The notes beneath the pieces were generated by a model that saw only the letters and a list, made by a program, of their open reading frames with translations, had not been told where the DNA came from and ran no database searches. This document shows, piece by piece, positions 1 to 5,923 of a stretch of 15,164 nt of DNA (positions are counted from its first letter, which is position 1; every line of letters begins with the position of its first letter). This DNA comes from Natrinema soli (lineage in GTDB: Archaea > Halobacteriota > Halobacteria > Halobacteriales > Natrialbaceae), in assembly GCF_028618695.1 (NCBI RefSeq), contig NZ_JAQIVI010000031.1, positions 1 to 15,164 of the forward strand, in the 5' to 3' direction. The translations under genes and the position numbers were made by a program.

Positions 1-420
1 CCAACCCCTGTTGTCCTGATTCACGCACAGGGGCTTCAAAGCAGGATTTTCATAGAGTCATTCTATGACTCCCTGATCCCGCGTATACTGCCTTCTCGAG
101 TGTCCTGTTGACTACTGACATCTATCTGTCGAGCGTCCACGCCGCTTCCTCCGTCAGAACCGTTTAGCTGTTCAACGCTCGGATCACTCTCAAGAAGCAA
201 GACCACCAGACCGAGAGGGGCCAACCTTACACACTGGGGAAAGCCCGGCAGCACAGCGAGCTCGAAGAGAGCGAGCGAGCAGCCCGGAACCTGGAGGTGG
301 GCGGGTGATCGTGGGAGGGCGGTGCTGTGCGGGGCGGTCCGCCCGTCGTCCCTCCCTGCATACTCACCTACCTCATCTCACCACTCCCGTCCTCCCACTC
401 ACTCAAACCGCACCGATTCC
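1..420. other. Non-coding left edge with short dyads and a pyrimidine-rich tract
   Basis: I see no convincing gene here. Three short dyads are visible. CCCCTGT (5-11) pairs with ACAGGGG (27-33). TCATAGA (50-56) pairs with TCTATGA (62-68), overlapping a second dyad GAGTCAT/ATGACTC (55-61/65-71). GGGCGG-T-CCGCCC lies at 332-344. From about 345 to 420 the plus strand is rich in C and T, similar in texture to the much longer tract at 4640-5480. This lies directly 3' of the zinc-ribbon gene, so a run-on transcript of that gene would have a purine-rich tail. Function of any of this is unknown. Confidence 0.5.
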
Positions 421-978
421 CTACCTTCTGTATGGTTTCCGGATCCACGACTTCATCGAACCTGCCCACGCTCGCAGCTGTACCCGGATCGCTCGCCGCA
501 GATCCTGCCGTAGCACCGCCACTTCCGAGTAGTACGATCGCGCACCCCTTGGCAATTCGTGGAACCGTTCCTGGCACTCGAGACACGTGTACTCGAACTC
601 TGCCCGGACGTTGTTCTGGTGTCCCTCGAGTTCACCCGCTTCGCTGTAGTGGAACTCCTCGTACACAAGCTTCTTCGAGACAAACTCGCGACCGTCACAC
701 CGCGGACACTGGTCCATCATCAGCGGCTTGTCTGCCCCCTGCCTCGAGACAGTACTCGAACTCATCGATGCTGCCCCGACCTGGTCACCCCCAGTGCTGG
801 CCTCGGCTTCCTCGGCTGTACTGTCGGCTCCGTCCGCTGTGGTATCAGTCTGGTTTGCTTCTGATTCGTCTTCCTCGCCTGGCGCTGTTCCTTCTCGAAC
901 CCAGTCGTCGAATTCCTCGCTTAGGATCTGGTCGTCGTTCTCTGCGTCTTCCGTCTGGTGTTGATCTGTCCAGCTCAT
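421..978 (-). CDS. Zinc-ribbon protein with acidic N-terminal half, function unknown
   Basis: This is a 185-residue soluble protein. Residues 1-65 are very acidic, Glu/Asp/Thr/Ala-rich and probably disordered. Residues 88-136 carry two CxxC pairs (C91/C94 in MDQCPRCDGREF and C132/C135 in YTCLECQERF) separated by 37 residues, which fits a zinc ribbon of the kind found in TFIIS- and RNA-polymerase-associated or DNA-binding proteins. The C-terminal tail is basic (RQDLRRAIRVQLRAW...). The start is supported by a GAGGTGA ribosome site at 986-992, seven bases upstream. No catalytic residues are recognised. It lies 49 bases downstream of a truncated reading frame on the same strand, so the two were probably once co-transcribed. 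A nucleic-acid-binding or transcription role is inference from the fold only. Confidence 0.7.
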   Translation of the reverse strand: MSWTDQHQTEDAENDDQILSEEFDDWVREGTAPGEEDESEANQTDTTADGADSTAEEAEASTGGDQVGAASMSSSTVSRQGADKPLMMDQCPRCDGREFVSKKLVYEEFHYSEAGELEGHQNNVRAEFEYTCLECQERFHELPRGARSYYSEVAVLRQDLRRAIRVQLRAWAGSMKSWIRKPYRR

Positions 979-985
979 ATCCCGC

Positions 986-992
986 TCACCTC
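986..992 (-). promoter_or_regulatory. Shine-Dalgarno site of the zinc-ribbon gene
   Basis: On the minus strand this reads GAGGTGA, complementary to the 3' end of archaeal 16S rRNA, seven bases before the ATG at 978. It fixes the start of the zinc-ribbon gene. Confidence 0.65.
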
Positions 993-1027
993 TCTCAAGT
1001 GGGCGAACAACACCGCCTCGCGTTCGC

Positions 1028-1171
1028 CTAACCTAACGTCTCCCCTGCCACTCTATGTCTAACACCATCACGATCGTCCAACCTCACGTCTGGCTCCGTT
1101 TCCAGTTTGATCACTCCGAGATCGACAAGCTGGCGCAGCATCCGTCCAAACGCCGACTCCGACGAAGACAC
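1028..1171 (-). pseudogene. 5'-truncated remnant, possible C-terminus of a winged-helix regulator
   Basis: The minus strand carries a 48-codon frame (GTG at 1171, TAG at 1028-1030) too short to be a routine gene. Its codon use is like haloarchaeal coding DNA, with mostly G or C in third positions. The product contains FGRMLRQLVDLGVIKLE followed by an acidic and basic tail. This resembles the last helix and start of a wing in a small winged-helix protein (inference from pattern). No in-frame ATG with a ribosome site precedes it, and a TAA stop lies two codons upstream of the visible homology-like part, about position 1184. There the base composition also shifts to AT-rich. I read it as the surviving 3' end of a gene that formed an operon with the zinc-ribbon gene. 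It could instead be chance open frame. Confidence 0.35.
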
Positions 1172-1184
1172 ACTCGGCTGATAT

Positions 1185-1740
1185 TACGCACCTCACCGTA
1201 ACTACGAGAGCGTTCCTCAGCTTTGAATAAGAGCGACTGGGAAAGTCATACAGAGTGCGTTGCTCGGATCGGTGATCTCAAATGCGCTCTAGCTGGGAGT
1301 AAATTCCATCTTTACAATATTTTTAGACAAATAACATCTAAAGGATGGGATTTCAACAAGACTGATTCAGCAGAATTTGAGCCATTCAGATCCACTGTAG
1401 TCTTTGGCGTAGCAGGGGCGGTGCACCAGCTCGTCTCATGGATTCAGTGTGGCCTTCTCAAAGTGCGGACTTACTACAGCGGTCGCACTCAGCTGCGTGG
1501 CGGGCCTGACGAGTGTCTGGGCTTAGATCCTATGAATTAAACCGCTACTCCTATGATTCTGATCGATTGGGAATCCGCCATTGATTGATCCACACTGGTA
1601 CTCAAATGCTATTGATGGCGCAACGATACGTTCACCCACATCTTCAATGGGGAGTAGTCCTGAACCCCTCTCCTCAGAGAGTCAGCGTACTCATTGACTT
1701 TCTGTTGTGCGTATGGAGGCATTCATTAGCATGCCACCAG
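1185..1740. other. AT-richer intergenic region upstream of cydA
   Basis: About 560 bases without a supported gene. An open frame at 1223-1540 on the plus strand starts with TTG. It uses codons rare in its neighbours (AGA, ATA, TTA) and lacks a ribosome site and any recognisable motif. The region should contain the cydA promoter, but I cannot point to a clear BRE/TATA pair. The composition break at its left edge coincides with the truncated frame ending near 1180, which suggests an old insertion or deletion junction. Confidence 0.4.
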
Positions 1741-1749
1741 GGCGGTGAT
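1741..1749 (+). promoter_or_regulatory. Ribosome-binding site that decides the cydA start
   Basis: GGCGGTGAT lies just before ATG 1754, with the GGTGA core five bases from it. A GTG within this same stretch (1745) is in frame and would add three residues, but then the ribosome site would be inside the gene. The ATG choice also puts the haem-ligand histidine at residue 19, as in E. coli CydA. Confidence 0.6.
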
Positions 1750-1753
1750 AGCG

Positions 1754-3178
1754 ATGCTTGATCCGGTATTGGCAAGCCGTATCCAGTTTGCTCTCACGGT
1801 TATCGTTCACATCATTTTTCCTGTGGTGAGTATGGGGCTTGCGCCGTTCCTCATCTACTTCACGTGGAAAGATATTCGCTCAGATAATGCTGTTTATGAG
1901 CAACTACGCCGCTTTTGGACGCGGATTTTTGCCGTGAGCTTTGCCACTGGAACCGTGACCGGACTCGTGCTTGAGTTCGAATTCGGAACGAACTTTGCTG
2001 CTTTCTCGACGACTGCAGGTGAACTGTTTGGTGGGCCACTCGCACTCGAAGGAATGATGGCGTTCATGTTGGAGGCGACCTTCCTCGGTATCTTCGTCTT
2101 CGGTCGAGAGCGGGTTTCAGACCGATTGTATTTCTTATCAAGTGTTGCCGTCGGTCTCGGAACGTGGCTCTCGGCAGTTTGGATCCTCATTGCGAACTCC
2201 TGGATGCAGACCCCCCGTGGATTCGAACTGGTGAGGGAGGATGGCCAGCCGATCGTCCATCTCGTAGATCCGATAGCAGCCTACCTGAACCCCCGATTTC
2301 CGTGGATGTTCGTACATATGCAGAACGCGGCTGTTGAATCAGTAGCTCTTATCATGGCTGGTATCGCTGCGTACTACGTTTTTCGACATCACATCTGGAA
2401 ATACCCCATTGATAATATCGAATTCTGGGAAACAACGCTGAAAATCGCTCTCGTTGCCCTGGTCATCACGGCACCGCTCCAAGCGATTCATGGCGATCTC
2501 TATGCTCGACATATCGTTGAAACGCAACCACAGAAGTTCGCTGCAATGGAGGCGATCTGGGAGACTGATTCGTACGTTCCCGAATACATCGTTGCTTTCC
2601 CGACAAGTATTCAAGATCTCTTGGACCCACGCGCGAAGGAGATTTTCGGATTCGGAATACCAGGCGGTGCCTCATGGCTTGCCAGCGGCGGTGATCCACA
2701 AGCGACGATTCAAGGTCTCAATGAGTTTGAAGGCCCCCAGCCACCTGTTGCCATCGTCTTCTGGTCGTTTCGAATCATGGTTGCTCTGGGGTTCTGGTTC
2801 ATTCTGCTTGCGTTCTGGGGCGTCTACCGCTGGTGGAGTGGCGAACTGTATGAGGATGATCTTCTCCACAAAGCGCTCATGCTATCTGCACCGTTAGGAC
2901 TTCTCGCTGTCGAACTCGGGTGGATCGTTACGGAGGTCGGCCGGCAACCGTGGGTCATTCAAGGTGTGATGAAAACAAGCGATAGTGTCTCACCGGGGCT
3001 TACAGGTGCCGAGGCGACGGCTACCCTTGTCGGCTTTGCGATCGTGTATCTCGGCTTGATGACTCTATATACGTATGTTATCGTGCGTATCATCCGTGCC
3101 GGTCCACCGGATGGGGACGAACTTACTACGACGGAGAGTTCGTCACCGCCACAATCCGAGGTGAGTATAGATGACTGA
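1754..3178 (+). CDS. cydA: Cytochrome bd-type quinol oxidase subunit I
   Basis: This is the haem-bearing subunit of a membrane quinol:O2 oxidoreductase that reduces oxygen to water at low oxygen tension. The 474-residue product is highly hydrophobic. Family residues visible: H19 in the first helix (haem b595), E99 and E107 in LALEGMMAFMLE (proton path), H188 and M342 (b558 ligands, M342 in WSFRIM), R340, K261 and E266 in the quinone-loop motif KFAAME, and E394 in GWIVTEVGRQPW. It is shorter than E. coli CydA (522 residues) and looks like the short Q-loop type seen in archaea and Gram-positive bacteria. I chose ATG 1754 over the in-frame GTG at 1745 because of the ribosome site and the exact alignment of the N-terminus. 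The acidic, Ser/Thr-rich tail (about 451-474) follows the last helix. It overlaps cydB by eight bases. Some haloarchaeal bd-like enzymes may be cyanide-insensitive variants; the subtype cannot be settled here. Confidence 0.97.
   Translation: MLDPVLASRIQFALTVIVHIIFPVVSMGLAPFLIYFTWKDIRSDNAVYEQLRRFWTRIFAVSFATGTVTGLVLEFEFGTNFAAFSTTAGELFGGPLALEGMMAFMLEATFLGIFVFGRERVSDRLYFLSSVAVGLGTWLSAVWILIANSWMQTPRGFELVREDGQPIVHLVDPIAAYLNPRFPWMFVHMQNAAVESVALIMAGIAAYYVFRHHIWKYPIDNIEFWETTLKIALVALVITAPLQAIHGDLYARHIVETQPQKFAAMEAIWETDSYVPEYIVAFPTSIQDLLDPRAKEIFGFGIPGGASWLASGGDPQATIQGLNEFEGPQPPVAIVFWSFRIMVALGFWFILLAFWGVYRWWSGELYEDDLLHKALMLSAPLGLLAVELGWIVTEVGRQPWVIQGVMKTSDSVSPGLTGAEATATLVGFAIVYLGLMTLYTYVIVRIIRAGPPDGDELTTTESSSPPQSEVSIDD
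3158..3164 (+). promoter_or_regulatory. Ribosome-binding site of cydB inside the cydA end
   Basis: GAGGTGA lies six bases before the cydB ATG and inside the last codons of cydA, supporting coupled translation of the two subunits. Confidence 0.6.
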
Positions 3179-4172
3179 CGTCGGCACTCTCGCAAGCGAC
3201 ACGCTGTTTGGGCTTCCCCTGGCCGACATCTGGTTCGGACTCGTATTTTTCATCCTTGGAATGTTTCTCTTTCTCGATGGGTTCGATTTCGGTGTCGGAA
3301 TTCTGTTTGCGACTCGAGACGATAAACACGAGCGCGAGCAGTTGCTCGCAGCCATCACGCCGTTTTGGGACGGTAACGAAGTATGGTTGGTTGTGTTCGG
3401 CGGCGCATTGTTCGCAGCCTTCCCAGCCGTGTATGCGAATCTGTTCAGTCGTCACTACTTGCTGATGTTCGCTATTCTTGGGGCACTCATCCTCCGTGGA
3501 CTTGCACCTGAGATGTACGAACAGCGTGAGGACGAGCCATGGCAAAAGTGGTGGGGGCGAGCGTTCATCGTCGGAAGCTTCACGGCACCGTTTTTCCTCG
3601 GTATATTCATAGCGAACTGGTTGCTCGGTACAGCGGCCCTTATTACGCTACCAGGAATTATCGTCGGCCTGATGGTTGTCGCACTGACTGTCGTTGACGG
3701 TGTTGCATTCCTCCGATTAAAGACGCGTAATGAGTTGCGAGACGATGTTCGAACAGACGGATCTCGAGCTCTTGTACTGTACCTCATACTAGTCGTACTG
3801 ACACTGGGTGTCGTTTATATTACTGCACCTGAACTGCGATCGGCCTTGCTATCACCCTTAGTTGTGGGCCTTGTCGTAGTGAATCTCGTTCTTACTGGAA
3901 TCTATGCGGTAGCAACAAGCTCCAATCGCTACTATGAGGCGTTCATTGCTAACGCAGGACTTGTTTTTACGTTGGTCAGCATTATTGCCAGTTTGATGTA
4001 TCCACATATCGATCGTGGTGGAGGACTGACTGTTGAGGAAGCTATTGTTTCAACGTTACCGCTTAACATCATGTCAATCGGAGCGGCGCTTTTGTTGCCG
4101 CTGATCTTCCTCTACTTTGGCGTCCTTTACTCAGTGTTCAGTGGTCCAATAAAGGCAGATGAATCATACTAA
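3171..4172 (+). CDS. cydB: Cytochrome bd-type quinol oxidase subunit II
   Basis: This is the partner subunit of CydA, needed for assembly of the oxidase in the membrane. The 333-residue product has about eight to nine hydrophobic segments. Family motifs are clear: LDGFDFGVG (residues 35-43) in the first helix, FWDGNEVWLVVFGGALFAAFP (65-85) leading into the second, and an RGLAPE motif (109-114) at the position of the conserved arginine. Length is slightly below E. coli CydB (379). The ATG at 3171 has its own GAGGTGA site and overlaps the cydA stop by eight bases, so the genes are translationally coupled. No cydC or cydD (ABC transporter used in bacterial cyd assembly) is in the window. The stop shares one base with the next ATG. 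Confidence 0.96.
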   Translation: MTDVGTLASDTLFGLPLADIWFGLVFFILGMFLFLDGFDFGVGILFATRDDKHEREQLLAAITPFWDGNEVWLVVFGGALFAAFPAVYANLFSRHYLLMFAILGALILRGLAPEMYEQREDEPWQKWWGRAFIVGSFTAPFFLGIFIANWLLGTAALITLPGIIVGLMVVALTVVDGVAFLRLKTRNELRDDVRTDGSRALVLYLILVVLTLGVVYITAPELRSALLSPLVVGLVVVNLVLTGIYAVATSSNRYYEAFIANAGLVFTLVSIIASLMYPHIDRGGGLTVEEAIVSTLPLNIMSIGAALLLPLIFLYFGVLYSVFSGPIKADESY

Positions 4173-4438
4173 TGACTGAGAATAACAATTCAATCGTCGA
4201 AGATAGCAATCCGGCCAGTAGCAATGCATCAAAGCCCCGTCTCAGTTCACGAATCTTGATAACATGGATTGAATTGCTGATCGTTGGAATCGTCGGTGGT
4301 CTATTTGGTACCACTATCGGCGGAGCTCCAGGATTCATTGTTTATCTTACCACAACCGTGCTCACGGTAGGGATTATTTTCTACAATGTAAACGAACTCA
4401 TCAGAGACTGGATACAGGCTATCCATGAGACGAACTAA
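4172..4438 (+). CDS. Small two-helix membrane protein, candidate bd oxidase accessory subunit
   Basis: An 88-residue protein starts at ATG 4172, overlapping the cydB stop by one base (TAATG), so it is certainly in the cyd transcript if real. Residues 1-26 are polar and Asn/Ser-rich. Two membrane helices follow (about 28-49 and 52-73) joined by a Gly-rich turn (GTTIGGAPG), then a short charged tail. I do not recognise a named family. Position and size recall the small extra subunits of bacterial bd oxidases (CydX, CydS), which have one helix, but there is no sequence likeness I can see. It could be an accessory or assembly factor (inference). No strong ribosome site precedes it, so translation probably depends on cydB. 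Confidence 0.65.
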   Translation: MTENNNSIVEDSNPASSNASKPRLSSRILITWIELLIVGIVGGLFGTTIGGAPGFIVYLTTTVLTVGIIFYNVNELIRDWIQAIHETN

Positions 4439-4639
4439 TAGGCTTGGAAATATACAAAATGTTGGTTGATCTGTTGGAACCAACTCGAAAATACTGTCAT
4501 CTACCAAGAAAGGGAAAATAATTGTCCACTCTTCTGTACAAAATGAGAATAGATGCGTATAATGGATCTCAGATTATACAATATCCGCGGCAGTAGGATT
4601 AGTCGACATCCTGATAACCACTATTTGTATCTGGGCCAA
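4439..4639. other. AT-rich 3' flank of the cyd operon
   Basis: There is no gene here. A dyad GTTGGTT (4461-4467) / AACCAAC (4478-4484) with a ten-base loop lies 22 bases after the last cyd-operon stop. It could form a hairpin in the cyd transcript, but no T-tract follows directly, so I do not call a terminator. Confidence 0.35.
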
Positions 4640-5480
4640 AACTGATAGACGGAGCTTCACGTCTTCTCCGCTACTCTTCGCTCACCACCGCCCTCGAGCC
4701 CCACCCCACCGTCGACGTCCTCGTCCACAGCCACATCCCTCCCCTCGAGGAGAGCAACCCACACTGTACCACCTCCCCTCCAGGTCCACTCTTTCCTCGA
4801 GCTCCCCCCAAACTCCCCGTCACGGCCTGGCTCCTATAGTAGAATCTGGAAGTCTTTGCAGTACGTGCTAACGTAACCAACCGCTGTCCGTCAATCCTCA
4901 CCGATCCATCGGGAGCTGTGAGCAAAAACTTCTGGAGATTACTATAGCTTGTACGTTCCTCCCACTCTCACCTCTCCTCAGCTTCATCTCCAGTCGCCTG
5001 CCCCACTCCCCTCCACTCCGATCACCACACACCACCCTGTTCTCCGCCCTTCACTCGTTCTCCAGACCTCACTCTCTTCTCTCCCCACGCCTCGAGCACC
5101 ATCCTCTCTCTACTTCTCCCACCCCTCTTTTTCTCTATTGGCTCCTCACATTCTGCTCTCTTCTCAACGTTCTCTCACATCTATTACCTTGTCTCACACC
5201 TCGTCCTCTCCCACCTCTCTACCGCTCTCCACTCTCCCACTGATCGTATTCTAAAAATGCTTCTCACTCCTCTCTCATTTCCCTTCCGACCACCCCCTTG
5301 TTACTGCCTCTGCCTTCCACCCGTTCTACACCCAACTCAATCCCTCCATTCTCGAGTCCACACACTCCTCCAAACCTCACCTCCAGTTTCTGATACATAC
5401 ACCTTCCCTTGCCATCTGAACTCTCCACGTCTCACTACCCGTCGCGCACACCTCTGTTTCTGCATACCTCCCCATTCCTT
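4640..5480. other. Long pyrimidine-biased tract (C/T-rich on the plus strand)
   Basis: By hand count, 60-base lines between 4981 and 5400 contain 70-85% C+T on the plus strand, with the peak at about 5101-5160. The same texture starts near 4640 and is interrupted only by the inverted-repeat element at 4834-4947. The tract is not a simple repeat: word order varies. Open frames on the plus strand here (4949-5254, 5257-5532) are long mainly because stop codons need purines. They have low-complexity Ser/Pro/Leu/Thr products and no ribosome sites, so I do not call genes. Polypurine/polypyrimidine DNA can adopt unusual structures; a role is unknown. Confidence 0.75.
4834..4947. mobile_element. MITE-like element with 26-bp imperfect terminal inverted repeats
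   Basis: The left end (4834-4859, starting CTATAGTAGAATCTGG) and the right end (4922-4947, ending GATTACTATAG) are inverted copies matching at 20 of 26 positions by hand alignment. The outer CTATAGTA and the inner ACTTC and GCAAA blocks are kept. The 62-bp core has no transposase. Length, structure and the fact that it splits an otherwise uniform pyrimidine-rich tract fit a non-autonomous transposon remnant mobilised by an IS with matching ends. I could not define a target-site duplication, since flanks GGCTC and CTTGT do not match clearly. The parent IS family is not identified. A structured RNA or regulatory hairpin is a less likely alternative. Confidence 0.55.
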
Positions 5481-5536
5481 TGGACGAAAAATCGTCATTC
5501 ACGACCGTCTTTACGGCCCCAGATCTCTTTAAAATA

Positions 5537-5765
5537 CCGTCGGGCATATCTAAGGCTGTAACAACATGCTCGACGAGCCGCCGTTTTCGGGGAAGAAGCC
5601 TAAAAATGCTCGACGAGGGGATCAAACCGCTGGTATCGGCTGAATCGGTAAATTAATGAAAATTAGTTGACTGTGGGATTCCCAACAAGTTGTTGGAAAA
5701 GGACGGGGGAATTTGGATTAAATCGGGTTTTTAGCAGTTTTAGGGCTCAGAAAATGCCCGACGGG
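5537..5765. repeat. Four copies of the motif ATGCYCGACGRG
   Basis: Copies: 5537-5547 in inverse orientation (CCGTCGGGCAT), 5566-5577 (ATGCTCGACGAG), 5606-5617 (ATGCTCGACGAG) and 5754-5765 (ATGCCCGACGGG). The two middle copies are identical and exactly 40 bases apart, close to four helical turns. The core is a palindrome around a single A: CTCG-A-CGAG in two copies and CCCG-A-CGGG in another. The variable pair therefore changes on both arms together, which keeps the symmetry. That pattern suggests binding sites for a dimeric protein (iterons or operators), or hairpins. Confidence 0.5.
5682..5709. repeat. 15-bp palindrome followed by a G-run, weakly ORB-like
   Basis: CCAACAA-G-TTGTTGG (5682-5696) has seven-base perfect arms. 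Its right arm runs on into AAAAGGACGGGGG. The order TGGAAA followed by purines and a G-run loosely recalls archaeal origin recognition boxes bound by Orc1/Cdc6, which in haloarchaea carry a G-string. The match is partial and I see only one copy, so an operator is equally possible. Confidence 0.35.
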
Positions 5766-5923
5766 ATGTAGTCATTGAGATCGTATTTACAATAAATATA
5801 TTTCATATCTTGTATGGTTGCGTGAGAAAAGACGCTCATACTCTGTCTTTAGATCTTATAATATCCACCGAAATAATAGAGCTGTGAACAGGTGCTTTCG
5901 ATCAAGGATTTGCGCCTGTATCG

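Larger units (their letters stand above)
5481..5923. other. Intergenic repeat-rich zone 3' of the primase operon, candidate origin or operator region
   Basis: No gene is supported. It contains four copies of a short palindromic motif (5537-5765), a 15-bp palindrome followed by a G-run (5682-5709), and an AT-rich stretch (about 5785-5812). A small interrupted hairpin lies at 5813-5840 (TATG..GCGT / ACGC..CATA). A tTATAATAT word at about 5855-5864 could be a promoter element on either strand. Repeats, AT-rich DNA and adjacent primase genes are typical of plasmid origins, but no Orc1/Cdc6 or Rep gene is in the window, so this is inference. Confidence 0.4.

Noticed and set aside
63..254. 63-codon minus-strand frame starting with GTG
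   Set aside because: Weak coding signal, no ribosome site, no motif; overlaps dyads at its 3' end.
1223..1540. 105-codon plus-strand open frame starting with TTG
   Set aside because: No ribosome site, codons unlike neighbours (AGA, ATA, TTA), no recognisable motif. A decayed gene cannot be excluded.
4461..4484. Hairpin after the cyd operon as a terminator
   Set aside because: Seven-base stem is clear but no T-run follows; archaeal termination relies mainly on T-tracts.
4671..4925. 84-codon minus-strand frame spanning the MITE-like element
   Set aside because: Runs through the inverted-repeat element and the purine-rich complement of the pyrimidine tract, with a Gly/Arg/Ser-rich product; no homology-like motif.
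4949..5532. Two plus-strand open frames with Ser/Pro/Leu/Thr-rich products
   Set aside because: They are open because the strand is poor in purines, and stop codons need purines. No ribosome site, low complexity, no motif.
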